Shown: positions 23,726 to 36,400 of the stretch, piece by piece
Position numbering within the stretch: position 1 is the stretch's first letter
Layout: every line of letters starts with the position of its first letter
Assembly: GCA_004154925.1 (NCBI GenBank)
Contig: QJNS01000704.1
Location: 1 to 64,000, forward strand
DNA length: 64,000 nt
Direction of reading: 5' to 3'
Source: Monosporascus cannonballus
Lineage: Eukaryota > Ascomycota > Sordariomycetes > Xylariales
Translations under genes and position numbers: made by a program
The notes under the pieces: generated by a model
Seen by the model: the letters and a program-made list of their open reading frames with translations, nothing else
Told to the model about the DNA's origin: nothing
Database searches by the model: none

Positions 23726-24791
23726 CCGAAAACTTCATTAAGGGTTGAGAATGACTTAGTGACGTCGCAACAATCAGATTTAGGTGTGAGGCGCTCCGAG
23801 GCTGGGATCTTCGTCCATGAGGTGAGCCTCTCCACTCCGTAGTGGACCATAACATGAGACAGATGATTACCAAACGAATACCTTACTCAAGGCAGTACTT
23901 CCTTCGCCAGGGATAGTCTGGAAAAGCGCCGAGACGCTGAGACAGTTGAGGCACTGTGATCCCTAAATAGCATAGCAGATATCTTGGGGTCTGCTGCGGT
24001 AGAGCAGTCTCATAGCTCTACATAACCTGAAGGGGTATACGCCCACAGGGAATCGGACAGACTCAGCGGCGTCTCTTCTCCGCATTCTACTAGTACAAGG
24101 AGATCTTCATTACGAGTTCCTCTCAGCGGCAAGGTCGACTCACAATGAAGCTAGAAAGACCTTGCGGTAATGTTGGGGAGGCAAGCGTACAAGCGATATG
24201 GGATTGAACCAACGAGAAAATCCAGAGTTATGAGACTCGTGAGGGAGCATTATTATTCATTAAGACTCGTCAAGGTACCTATGCAGGGCAGGGTTCAAGC
24301 ACATCTCCAAGTCGCCGGCTCCCCACCTAGTCCACAGGGAAGAGTGCGCTTCTCAAGCTTCCCCGTAGCTGCCAAGTTCCTAGCTTGACCTATAGGCCTT
24401 ATGGTGGATTGCATACCGCGAGATACCCCGAGTGTAGAGTCAGTTAGGCCGCCAGTCGGGATATTCGTGTAATCGAGATGCGTTGCACGAACCTGCAACG
24501 GCCGGTGAATCTGATCAACCCTAGATCAAGGCGTGGCGTAGTCGTACCGCGCCCTACTCGCACGGTATAGACACGGGTTTCAGCTGCTCTGGCTGCTCCT
24601 GAGAGCGTGAGGATGTGCGAACTAACTGCGCATAGCAACTACGCAACTGATCGAACCCAGCCATCCCATTGATAAGGACGGAGACTATGTCTGGGAGCGC
24701 GCGAGATAGCGGTAGCTATTCACCCCTTGCATGGCGCCGTTGTCACGACCCGTTGTCCTTGGTTCTGACACGTATGTCCATCCCCCGCGTC
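23726..24791. other. No gene recognised; small hairpin
   Basis: A 7-bp inverted repeat (GTAGAGC at 23999-24005, GCTCTAC at 24015-24021, 9-nt loop) lies in otherwise featureless DNA. No gene is visible. Confidence 0.4.
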
Positions 24792-25715
24792 TCATTTCTG
24801 ACGAATGTTCTTCGGCTTCCGCTTCTTGAAGGCGACGACGGGGACCTCGGGCCCGGCACCCTCCTCCTTCTTAACGATGAGAGTCGCATCGCCCGTTGTC
24901 GTGATGTTTGCTAGTCCGGGGCTCTCCGTCGACTCTTCTTTCTTGATCTTCGGTATCTCCTCCGTCTGCTCTTCCTTCTTCACTGGGACCGGATCCGGGT
25001 CGGCCTTTATCTTCCTCTCCGCGCTATCCGCATCCTTCTCCTCTTTCTTCGGAGCCACCAGCGTCCCGCTGAGTAGGGCGTCGAGCTCGGCGTCGTCCTC
25101 GGGCGCGTTCCGCGTGTCCCGGCCCCACCGCCGCGGCTTCTTGAAGAGGCCGCGGATGGCGTCCTCCTCCCGCTTGATCTCGTCGTCGTCGTCCTCGCCC
25201 TCGCGCTTCGGCCTCTTCCTGACACCCGTCGCCGTCCCCTGTTCCGCGTCGCTTCCTTCCGTCTTCGGCGCGCCGTCGTCGTCGTTAATGACCCGCGTAT
25301 TCGTAACGGTCCACTCGCCCGCCATGGCCATCTCGGGCCGGAGCTCCGTGGGCACGTCGATGCCCATCTCGGCGAGCTGCTCCCATTGCCTCTGACGCTC
25401 TTCCTTTGTGACCGCCTGTGTTGTCGAACCCCCTGCTGCTGCCGTTGGTTTCGATGCGGGCCCCGCGGACGCCGAACCGCTCCCACTACCACCACCCCCG
25501 ACTGTGCCGTTGAGCCTCTCGATCTCGCGGCGCGCGCGCTCCTTCTCGCGCTGCTCCTGCTCGTGGCCGCGGTGCAGGTCGCGTAGGAAGCGCTTGAGGG
25601 CGCTCTGGTGCTTGGCGGTTGCCTCGTGGTTAGTGCGCTCGAGCTTGGTGTCGCGGACGTAGGTGCCGCAGTGTTTGCACCAGTACTTGGGCGTCGACTT
25701 CCAGTATTCGGACAT
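24792..25715 (-). CDS. U1-type C2H2 zinc-finger protein, WBP4-like splicing factor
   Basis: A single exon of 307 residues. A matrin/U1-C-type zinc finger opens the protein: Cys13 and Cys16, then His30 and His36, within KYWCKHCGTYVRD and ERTNHEATAKHQSALKRFL. Fingers of this type bind RNA in spliceosomal proteins. A charged helical stretch follows (residues 45-75), then a Gly/Ser linker and the segment WEQLAEMGIDVPTELRPEMA. The rest is acidic and Lys-rich, with the GLFKKPRRWGRD motif and repeated KKEE blocks. It ends with FKKRKPKNIRQK, a likely nuclear localisation signal. Animal WBP4/FBP21 has two WW domains after the finger; none is visible here, so the relation rests on the finger and its position. 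The product is probably nuclear and acts in pre-mRNA splicing, which suits an intron-rich genome. No intron is needed. Confidence 0.8.
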   Translation of the reverse strand: MSEYWKSTPKYWCKHCGTYVRDTKLERTNHEATAKHQSALKRFLRDLHRGHEQEQREKERARREIERLNGTVGGGGSGSGSASAGPASKPTAAAGGSTTQAVTKEERQRQWEQLAEMGIDVPTELRPEMAMAGEWTVTNTRVINDDDGAPKTEGSDAEQGTATGVRKRPKREGEDDDDEIKREEDAIRGLFKKPRRWGRDTRNAPEDDAELDALLSGTLVAPKKEEKDADSAERKIKADPDPVPVKKEEQTEEIPKIKKEESTESPGLANITTTGDATLIVKKEEGAGPEVPVVAFKKRKPKNIRQK

Positions 25716-26654
25716 TTTGATTTCCTTGCCTTCCCGCTATTGATTACCCAGCCGGTAGACGAGGGATTAGTACGGTGGCGCTTTCCTATACCCCCCTGAA
25801 AGCCCTTTCTTTCCACGCGGAGGTAGGGTTGAATTATCGAGTCAGGACGGCGTAGGGTGTAAGGGAATGCTTGCTCTGATACGGTTTCTGAGCGGAAGTC
25901 AATGCTGTAATGCACGAGTTGATGTAGATTGATTAGATAAAGGAGCTTGTACCAATTATATGTTTTGGTGAATATGTGAAAATGTGGCGAAGCCCTCCGA
26001 AACGTGGCTTGAGCACCGGCGCTTATAAACTCCCGATGCGCCATCTGCGTTATTTAGGTAGGTACTTGATATCTACGTAGTTCTACTCCTCAGCCTCTTC
26101 CAAAGCTGTTCCGCAGTCTTTTTAACTTGCTCGAACCAGAGCAACCAAAAATTGCTCCTTTCGATTATAAGCCTTCCAACAGTGATGCTTTCATGCCGTC
26201 AGGTTGTGAGGGGCCTAGCGCAGGTCCATTTGAATGTGCATCAAGGCTGGTTTCTCATGCTTTATGTACCCGTATCTCCCGACCTGAGACGCCTCTTCTG
26301 GGATAGGGGGAGAGTTATGAGGATAGGCTCTGTTGCTTCAACGACACAGCGTTTTCCTTGATGCATGCTTGCAGTCAATAAGTATATGCCGTGTATGATT
26401 TTGTCATGTTTTAAATCCGACTCCTGAATTATGCTGCCAATGCTCCTTTCGTGCGTATCACCATGGCAGAGAGTTATTATTACTTGCATCCCAAAGATGA
26501 TTCAAACATCCTCCTCCCACATTTTGACTCATTACACGCCAACAGCACATTAAACCCTCATTCCTTTTGCCATTCCAACGCTCCTTTATTATGTTGATTA
26601 GTGCAAAATATATCGATGGCGCGTGGGCTCATCTCGCTGGTTTTCGAATTTTAA
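25716..26654. other. Intergenic, between tandem minus-strand genes
   Basis: This should include the promoter of the zinc-finger gene and the 3' UTR and terminator of that gene's wall-protein neighbour at the right. The part from 26360 to 26620 is AT-rich, as expected of a fungal 3' end. No gene is visible. Confidence 0.45.
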
Positions 26655-27806
26655 TTACAGGCAAACGTATGCGAACATGACACCGAGGATCAATGCAGCG
26701 AGAGATCCTGCCGCGGCACGTGAAGAACCGCTGACCGGGGGTGCCGAAGTCTCCACGGGAGGAGTCGCGCTAGGCGGGCTAGGCACTTCGGAACTGGGTG
26801 TTTCAACCTCAGTCGAGCTGCTCGGGACTGGGACCGAAGTTGTCTCGCTAGTAACGGGAGGCTGCTCGGTTGTGGGAGGCTGCTCAACGGAAGGCACTTC
26901 TGTAGGAGTTTCAGATGGGAGCTCGGGTGTGGTCTCCGGCGGGGGAGGTGCGCTCGTGGTCGGGGCAGGGGGCAAAGCAGTGGGTGGTGTCGGGTTGATG
27001 ACCTGACCATCCGACGATTCGCTCACAGGGACGTATGAGGGGGTCGGGTAGGCAGTGATGGATGCACAGGGTGTAGTCTGGATCTGAACCTGGCCATCTC
27101 CGATCTGGCACAGGGGAATGTCCACTGAAGTCGTGATGACCTGAGGCTGGCCGTCGCTCAATGCCGTGATGACGGTCGTCTCGACGATGCTAGTAGCAAC
27201 GATCTGTCCATCTCCGATATCCGAAACGACGGCACCCAATTTACCACAAGGGATGGCAACTATCGAGACGGGCTCACACTGCTCGGCCCAGTCACGGTCG
27301 TACAGATTGTAGAAATCACCTGAGAGACACTGATAGAAGGTAGTCGAGTCACCCAACGCCAAGATGTTGTTCTCGCAGAGGGAGAAGCCGCCGGTGAATA
27401 TGGCGCCAGCCTGTGGAGGGCCGTCGAACTGGAACTGGAAGTTGGAAGCGATATAACCCGTTCGGTCTTGGGCGTCGAACACGGACCCTTCCGCCAAAGT
27501 AAGAACCAGGACGCCATTCCTCCCGCACTCGGCCCGTCTCTGTTCCTCTGTCAGTCAATCCGTCTCCTTAGTGGCAGAACTTATGATGCTAAGAGCTGCG
27601 GGGCCACTCTTGATGAGACATACCTCGAGGTTCATACCTCTCTTGACCTTAGGCTGAGTAACGGTGATCTCGAAGCTCCCTTCAAAACTACCAGTACATC
27701 CTGCCGGGGCGCTACCAGTCGGAGTCACTACATCAGTGACACCTTGCGGTGCCGCCAGAGCGATACCAAGGAGGGCCGAAGCCACAGCAAACGTGAACCG
27801 CATCAT
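26655..27806 (-). CDS. PIR-like, GPI-anchored cell-wall protein
   Basis: Two exons (27806-27624, 27539-26655) give 355 residues in the preferred model. A signal peptide (MMRFTFAVASALLGIALAA) is followed by a short N-terminal part ending in a Kex2-like KR. The folded region (AQDRTGYIASNFQFQFDGPP to YDRDWAEQC) is typical of fungal covalently linked wall proteins. Four DGQ motifs follow (DIGDGQIVAT, LSDGQPQV, QIGDGQVQI, SSDGQVINP), the core of the PIR repeat, whose Gln forms an alkali-labile link to beta-1,3-glucan. Residues about 230-325 are Pro/Thr/Ser/Glu-rich and likely O-mannosylated. A C-terminal hydrophobic tail (SLAALILGVMFAYVCL) after SGSS fits a GPI signal. Cysteines occur in pairs. 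Splicing is ambiguous: donor GTATGT at 27623 with acceptor ACAG at 27540, or donor GTATGA at 27637 with the earlier acceptor at about 27549. Both keep frame. Confidence 0.8.
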
Positions 27807-30800
27807 GGTTATGGTTGTTTGATGGAGCTGATGGCGAAGTGGATGCTTGATGCTAATTAGGTGTGCCGTGTAAAACAGTGCGGCATTCATAAGATAACGA
27901 CAAACGATGAGATGGCTGGATTAAGACACCGATGAAATACCAACCAGAGAAAAACAACGCTGGAAGATGAGTTATATTACAGTCGGTATGACAGCGAACG
28001 GAATGCGTCCCCAGCCCCAGGTGACCATACGTCCTGCCTCACGAGAGTATTCTCGAGACCTTAGGAGGGCAAGAAATTCGTAGATGGGCAGAAAGGAAGA
28101 TGAGGGAAAGGACAGGAGGCTTAACTGGAAGGAGGGGAGGGAGAAGTAGATATATGTACGTTGGGTAGCTACCACCAACCCCGTACCGGTCTTTATACTG
28201 ATAAATGTCACATCTGCCATATAATTCTCTAGGTATATGTAGGAATGACTCCTGCCGGGCAATTGCCACACCCTTCCCTGCCGGCATATACATGATCCCC
28301 AGCCATGTTTATTCTCATCCTCTGTTGACCTGACGATATAACAGATCAGATATGTGTGCATAATAATATTGAAGTGGCACCACCAAGTAACAGTGTACTG
28401 ACCATGTCTGGTGCGTGGCGTATGCATATGCGTGTGGTAGGAGAAAGATGAAGATCCGAGACCAATCACTGCTAGGTCTACCTGCATGTTGGGAATTGAT
28501 TGCAATTCGAGACACCTGTATTTGCGGCGTTCCATCGCTCACCGCCGAGCTGCAGGAGGCTGTTACAAGCTTGTAAGAGAGAGAGACTTTGAGGGACGAT
28601 CAAAGAAATGTTGTCAGGTACACGAAGATTTGGGTTCCGGCAATAAGTTCATTTCCAAGGAAACCAATTCAACCACGGGGTCAAGAAGTGTAATTGCAAC
28701 TAGCACTCGCTTCGTATACAGAACCAGTTGACGTCCCTCGAGATATCAATTGGAAAGAGACTTGCATGTGTGATTCCGTTCCACGTAATTGCTATGATCT
28801 TCCTTGATTTCACTCTGGAATTCAGCTATGTTTGTTGATGCTCTACATGCGCTGACATGTCTATCATGTAAAATATTTGAGCTTGGGCCGAGCCAACAAC
28901 GCTCATAGGCCCATGCATGTCTTCAGTATGTGTAGCCAAGGATGGTTGGATTCCAGATTTGATTGATAACAGTGTCCACGCAATGTCAGGCGATCACGAA
29001 AGATTCGACGATAAGCGTAGACGCGGGATGATCTCGATCAATTCTACATATTCACGGAGGTTGGAACGGCTCTGGACCGATATGGGAGGCATGCTGGCAA
29101 GCAATCCGCACTGACATGTCCCCCCCACCCACTTGCGTGCATATAAGGCACGAAGTACTTCGTATATACACCGCATATTGTAGATGCCCGTTTTAGCCGC
29201 TTGGTAATTTGTCAAGATTCCCTTTCGCATTGGGGGATCCGTGGAATCGGTAAAAGCAAATACCTTTGCCTGGGGTTCTCGGTTGCTGACTGACGAGCGA
29301 TTTCTGATGCGAGCCGATAGGATAACCTCGCATCTCAGCAGAATACACCCGAGTTTTTGGCCCTTCCTGCGGCCGTCGTTCGTCTAGCAACCGATCTCAC
29401 ATTTGTGATACCCAATCTCGAGCGCTGTATAAGTCCACTACAGTCGGAGGTCGCTCATCCCCTGCCATCAGCGGTGACTGGTAAGTATCAGGTATCATCT
29501 CTTCTCCGAATACATGACGAAAATAAGGTATACGGACTTATCCACTAGCGGTTAATAATGTTCAATGCTTAAAGCCGCCTGCTTGTATCCAGCACTCAAT
29601 GCCTCGGGGATTATCGCCCTTTCCCGTTCAGCGAGAGCACCGTACATTGACGCAAGCGGCACGCGGATCAGCAGCTGTCAACCTGCATGCATTGTTTGAA
29701 GCGAATCTCCATAAAAACAAAAAGGATTGCTTTCTCATATGGCAGAGAGATTTGCGGATTACACACAAACTACCCATATACGTCGGTGAACCGGGGGTGT
29801 GAAAAGCAAGGGCCCAAGACCCCAACTGCCCCAGATTTTAGAAGATCTTGGAAAGCTTGTTGGACGACTTCAATGTTGTTCCTCGTCGTCTCAGGTACAA
29901 TGTGCGTCCTGCAATGAAGGGAAACGTCCAACCAGCCTTGGGGCGGTGGGGCGCCAAAGCGGGTGCAACCACTCCATCCGCGATGGGCCAGGATCTCTTC
30001 GACCGTTGGGGCCAGAGACGCAGACGTGGGTGGGACCGGCACAGCACGCATCAGACAGGGGTGCTGCAAGTGTGGGCGATCCCTGCACGGCGATCAGGGG
30101 TGGAAACTGGAATAAGTGTTCAGCAGCTATTACATATACCGGACAGGGTCAGTAACAACTGGAGCGAGGGCTCAAGACGGTGCCGGCGTGGGCTCGAATC
30201 AAAAGCATCAAGATATAGTTTTAGGTATCGCTATGCGCCTGATAGCCTCATTATATAAAGTGCCCAGTGGCTATTGAACATCGTTTTCCAGGCACCTCTC
30301 ACAACAGAGGTGGAACCGTGATCCGCAATGAAAGGAGCCTGCAGCCAGGTGTTTCGTTGCTGATATTTCGGCAGCATGTACTAAAACGATGACATCAAGA
30401 CTGCCTGATATCGGCAGACCATATTATCTTACTATGTAAATTCGCTCGGCAAATAGACCTAGCAGGCTAGCTGACAGCTATCGAGCCACTCCAATTCTAT
30501 CACAAACACCCAAGAGCTCCTCCACGTTTGGAAGCGCCCGCTCTAGCGTTTTCACACGAACTTTCAGGCTTTCAAGACACGCTTCACACGTACATTCAGA
30601 CGAAGGATGTCGGACTGGAGTACTTCAAGGATCCTGTTGGCGATTCTCTTATCGCTTACCCCGTCGCTAAACCCAGTACTGTTCGAACTACTGATGAAAA
30701 CGAACGACCCATCTATATGCCGGACTAACATAACGAAAGCAATGGATTAGTTGAACAAATAATTTATGACTGATAGAAGCTGCGACATACAGCACGCAAG

Positions 30801-33448
30801 GATTCTCCTCTGTCCGGTGTTTATAATTTGATATCCGTCCCTGGCCCCTATGCCAACCTGCTCGGGTACAGTTACGACTTTATTTATACACTTTGCCTAT
30901 TACATAGGTGTTGTGCAATACTTAACCGATGCGTGATTTCTTATGCACGACATCTCCGCTTGGCCCGCCGTACCGCCGCCCCGGAACCTCCCACCTCCCA
31001 CCCGGTCGCGAGACCCCAGTCAGGTAACTGCATAGCACGGTGCCTCCCTTTCGTATCTTGTTAGACGTAGGACGACATGATTTCACAGCCTCAGTAAGGA
31101 TGCCAACGTCAATATATGGTGTTCGTGATACCCTCGTCCCACCCCAACGAGGACAGTTCTGGCGACGTCAGTTTGCCGAAGAACTTCCACGAGGAGGTGT
31201 TGCAGGTCGTTGTATGCCACCTCGAGTTCCTAAGGACAAGAGGATATACCTACCTCCACCGCGATCAGTAAGGCCGTGGGGGTTCTTGGGCGCTCTATAA
31301 ACAAGGTGTGACGCATGCGTCTCCAACCCTAGAGCACTAATATAACCTCGCAGTGTCTGCACGGGAGCAGAGATGTGAAGGGTACTAAGCAAACCAGCTC
31401 TTTGCAATAGCCCGTCACCCCATGCGATGCATGAACAGTTGGACATAGCAGTAAGAGTAGACGAGGGCCAGGTTTCCGACGGCGTGGGGCCATGCTTCTG
31501 GCTACCTTGATGGCAGCCAACATCGTCTATAAAAGAGGGCGAAGCATGTCAAGTTGGGTAGGCCCACCCCAACCCCTATTCACTCAGCCCGCCCCAATGG
31601 GGGACGTTCACGCGCCCAGAAGATGAAGCTCCTACTTGACGACATGCCACATACCGGGCTCCCTTTATATGCACATATGTCTACATACGTCACCTAAACA
31701 GCCTTCCTTCCTGATACCGTGCCGTATCCTCTGACGATATAATGAACCATTTTAGACTAAGCTTTAACCTACTTGCTCTAAACCCCATACCTGTAATCGA
31801 GTCGTTTGCTCATCTCGGATGTCCGTACTTCAGTTTCGTCTTAGGCGATCCGCACGTAAGCAGCGAAAGAAACGGCATGTCGCGTCATGTCATGGCAATC
31901 AGCGCTCGAGGGCAGGGGTGCCAGTCTCAAGAGTCATCGAGTGTTCGTTTACAATCACGGTCGACGGCAAGCGAAGCGCCCGGGAGCGTCGTTGCGGCCG
32001 GTCTTGTTCGGGGGGGACAGAGTGTGCGGTTACCCGCGAGGTCGAGGACCGTAGCGTGATTCTGGGGGCGAAGTGCGAGGGAGCGGACAGGCGACACCCC
32101 TTGATCACGCCATGGGGCGCGTCGCAAGCCGCTTGGGTTTCTCGGTTATACCCTGTTTCCCTAGGGAAAGCGGAGAGGGAATTCGGCTGTAGTCGTCCCG
32201 GGCGACGTTGACATAGAGGGGATGCTGTTGCAAAAGGTAGGGGGTAAGGACGTGTGAATCCTCGACGACATTCTATAACCCGCCTCGACAGGCCTCGTTA
32301 CCGGGGGCATCAAGAGAGATACGATCAGCTGTGCCGGGGTGAAGTAAGTACATCTTCGCAATATAATGAACGCCTCTAAGACGTTCTCAGGAATATGTGT
32401 GAAGGGGGGCCGGCGCGTTCCAAGACGCATGCCATCTGCACACAGGACTTACGGAATCTGTTCAGATAGCAAGGGATTTGAATGTGCCTTGCGTGACTCT
32501 GTTAGTGGAATAAGGCGGCATTAATCAAGCCACGGGAAATCCCGTCGTTATTGAACAGAGACGGGAAGGCTACTTTGCAAACCAAAATGGCCCCCCTGAT
32601 GAACAACTATCCACACGTATCCCCGGTTACCTTTTAATCCTCCCAAACCATCGACGCCACTCGCTACCACCTACCGACTACCGATCATATACCCGTCGCC
32701 GTCCTTATAAGCCCATTCCCGTTCCCATAAACGACGAATAAAGATCGTCGGCGGCAAAATATAAATAAACCATCCATTTAGTCTGCTCAGACGTAAAACC
32801 CCACCTCCTCATTCTCGTCAGGGGATACTAGTAAAAGCCCGAGACCAGACGAAACACGACGCGATCCAGAGCAAGACACAGCTGAGGATCCGTGTGCTAC
32901 AATCTACTTCGCTTCCCGGTCGTTGCTGGATGTCGGGCTTTCATTCCGTCGTGGGCTTATCTTCCTTCATCCGAACAGGGGCCGGGGTTCCCCTGGTTCT
33001 CTTAACGTATGGCCAACAAGTAGTAACTAGTCTAGTCTAGCATGCGAAGTAATGTTGCGGCACGTCTGAAACACTCTTTCTCTATGTTTTTGTTGTCTCA
33101 CCCAAGTATTTCCCTGGGCATCCACTCGCCTCCATATAGTAGTTAGGTTGTAATCTCCTCGCATGCAAATCTGAGTCGCTATGTATGTCTCAGAGGATCC
33201 GAGCTTGCCAATGGGATATAGCTACAGCGGTCGTACTTATGGAAAAGTGATCTCAAAAGAAAGAACTTTTTTTATTGCATTCGGTGGTCTCGCTCAGCGA
33301 AAAGCAAACGTCTGACTGTCTATGGGGGAATCATCTAGAGTGTATAACATTCGGAAAACCACAAGCATCCGCCTCGACCGTCATTTCATATGTACGCGTA
33401 GGTATCGTGCAATCGTCATATCCATCGCTGTCAAACCAATCAAACCGT
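27807..33448. other. 5.6-kb gene desert with GC-rich islands
   Basis: I find no supportable gene. A 187-codon minus frame (27972-28535) begins just upstream of the wall-protein gene and looks like promoter DNA read by chance. Around 29.8-30.3 kb and 31.9-32.2 kb the DNA is GC-rich and open in most of the six frames, which often marks old coding sequence, but I could not join fragments into a family. A perfect 14-bp palindrome lies at 29150-29163. Confidence 0.4.
29150..29163. repeat. Perfect 14-bp palindrome ACGAAGTACTTCGT
   Basis: The sequence equals its own reverse complement. The ACTTCGTA core recurs elsewhere in the window (near 48457), which suggests a dispersed short motif. Confidence 0.6.
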
Positions 33449-36400
33449 CTACTTTGAAAGGGCGCGCACCATCTCCTCTACGGTGTGCCTGGTTGAGGGC
33501 TCAAGCTGATTCTCGGGCCCTCCCAAGACCTGCTGGAAGATGGGGAGGAGTCTGGGCGTAAGCTCCTGCACCGTAGGGTTGTTCATCTCATCTAGGCTCG
33601 TTGTTAGCATGTGGCATCCGGAATGAGAAGCGATCGGAATGAATACTCACAGAGCTCGCGCAGGCACTGGTAGACAGGCTTGTTCTCCTCGTAGTCCTCC
33701 TTAAGGGGGAGCAGGTTAACCAACGCGGGCAAGACATCCGCAATGGGGACGCGGTCGGGGTGAGCAGAAATCATGCGGCACACACAGCCAGCCGCATTGT
33801 CCTTGAGACGGGTGTTGTCCATTTGCAACAGGGGCTCTAGCTTGGAGAGGATGTCGGGATAGCTAGATAGATAAGTGTCGGAATCTTTGGAGTGATAAAC
33901 GAGCAGTCCGGTTGCGTAGGCCGCATTCGATTTAGTCTCCTTGTCCTCGTCTGACAGGCGTTTAAGCAATGGGCGCAGCAGCTTAGACGTATAAGGCGTG
34001 ACAGCCCTGCCCATATAGGAGACACATTCAGCTACCACACCCACGGCTGTGCTCCTCTCGAGAGGCTCGTTAGAGCTGACAAACTTCAAGATCGGCTTCT
34101 CGAATACCTCCCAGAGCTCCGCAAACTGCTCTCCGAGCGCGGCTGCAAGGCCAATAACAACATCCAAGGCCGTGTCAACGATAAGCCAGTCCCACTCAGA
34201 GCCGCCCTCCACTTCCTGGTCCTCATCTTCATCACCCATGTCCTGTTGGGATGGGTGGGAGTGAGTAACTATAGAGGCCAGAACGGTGATAGCCTGCTCC
34301 ATGAAGCCTTTCTGGCCCAGGATTGACGGACCGCAGGTCCTGAGGGTGGAGGCAACACTGCGGTTGATCTCCGTGACAACGTCCCTGGAGCATGTTAGTA
34401 AGCGAACATTGTTTTGAGGTTCCATAGAAAGGTTTCCATGTGCTCATGATCAGATATCGTTCATTTAAGTGGTCTCAGCACCCGCATTTTGCGTCTGAGT
34501 GAGCTGGGTATAACGTAACGTAGTCATCATTGGAGCGGGTAGGGTGGTATTGGGAGAGCGTTTGACTTACCGATCAGATTCATCTTGCCACAGTTTTAGG
34601 GTGGCGGTCGTGACGATTTCGCCGAGCTTGGCAATGTGTGCGCTCGGTTCGGACGCGGGGCGCAGCGGCAGACCGGGCTCCCACTTAAGGCCGGTTTGCT
34701 TCTCCTGAGCCTCCCATACGCAGGCATAAGTGCGCCAGAGTGTCCCGATCGCAGTCTTTCGGCAACCCTCGTAATGATGCTCTACAAAAGGCATGACAAG
34801 CTCGATAGCCTTCTCGATGTACGGGACACTAACCTCTTTGGCGGCGTAGATGACGTCGCCCAGAACTTCGAGAGCGATCTCCTTTTCCAGAGCAGCAGCC
34901 GAGACCCCGATAAGGTCGTCAATATCTTCTTCATCTGAATCGTCCATGACGTCTTCGTAGTCGTCGTCGTCGTCGCGGTCGCCACTAGCCGCCTTGACCT
35001 TCAGTTTCTTGCCAGCCAGTAAGATCTCCTGGTCAACAAGGCCTTGCTGCTCCTCGGAGAGATTGAGCTCGACATCTTCTTCTTTCAGCTCGAGACTGGT
35101 GAAGAGTCCCTGGAACATCCCGCCGAGATAATCGACGCCCAGGTCTCCTCCATACACTCTCGCGAGTTGGCCCCAGAGGAGGAAGGTGGTTTCTCGTAAA
35201 TTGGGGTTGTCTAGATGGAGGCCCTTCTCGCTAGCTTCCAGCAGTGGCATGACGTAGGGCTTAAACTCATTGGGCCCCATACCGTTAGCAATGCGGCCCA
35301 TAGAATCACAAATGGCAGCCCTCAGCGAGAGCTCGTCCTCTCCGGTCTCTACAGTGAGCCAAGGAGACATGACGTCCATCGTATCCTTGAGATACGGCCC
35401 GAAGTCGTCGGGGGCCGCCTCGGCCATGGCGCCCAGAGCGCCCGCAGCAGCAGCCCGGACTTTGTGATCGGGGTAATTCAAAAAGCCGCCGATGCGCTTG
35501 ATTATGTTGTCGTCGTACTTGAGGAGAATCTCGTGGCTCAAGTCCCCGGCCATGGAATCAATTGCTCCGCAGACGGCTCGAATGATTTCAGCATTCTTCC
35601 TGTCCTCATTGTTGCCGCTAGCTGCGTCGAGATTCAAGATAAGGGCGGTCACGATAGCATCATGATGGGCCTCCATGCTGTCTGTCAGATCCTCGCCAAT
35701 GCGCATCAGGCCACGGAGGGCGGATAACCGGACACCCCTCTCGGAATCTTGGAGGAGACGAAGAATATGTGGCATGAGGGACGAGATCTGAGTTGACACG
35801 AAGTCAGGCGCACCCTCAGCGCAGGTACCCAGGGCCAAGATGCATGCTTTTCGCTGACCAGCGTTGTCAGAAGTGGCATACCTGGGGAACTCGTCGAGTA
35901 GGGGCACGATGACTTGTCTGGGTGGGAGATCGCTAGCAAGCATGTCGATCAGAGAAAGTGCAGCCATTGCCGGTGTCGTCTCGTCGTCCTCATCATCGTC
36001 ATCCTGCTCGGAGAGAATCGCCAGGGCCTTCTTCATGAGGAGCGAACCAAGCTCGGGAATGGCTTGGATCTTCATTCTGCGGTACTTGGCGCATTGAGCC
36101 AGGAATGCTAAGGCCTGCGTGCGGACGTCATCGCCAGCATTGGTATTTGCGGCTAAGTCAACGATGAAAAGCACAAGGTCCTTGAAGTACTTGGAGATGA
36201 AAGCAGACTCATATGCCAGGAACGATTGGAAAACCTCAAATGCCTGCTGTATGTTCTCATCATCGTTGTTTTGGACGGCATCCTTGAGGACGTCGACCAT
36301 AGGGGGGATGAATTCCTGGACTGCATTGAGGGACTGCTCGTCTTCATCACCATCGATCAACATCAATACCGCACTAATAGACAGCATGGTGTTGACTCGG

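Noticed and set aside
24190..24275. tRNA-like segment on the minus strand (GGTTCAATCCC with a CAT-containing loop)
   Set aside because: The T-arm and anticodon stem do not pair properly and no matching acceptor stem is present, so I do not call a tRNA.
25007..26044. 345-codon minus-strand open frame overlapping the U1-type zinc-finger gene
   Set aside because: It overlaps the real gene in another frame of the same strand. Its translation is Arg/Ser/Thr-rich, as expected from a GC-rich out-of-frame reading, and it has no domain.
27972..28535. 187-codon minus-strand frame upstream of the PIR gene
   Set aside because: The composition is irregular, with no domain or signal; it more likely is promoter or UTR sequence.
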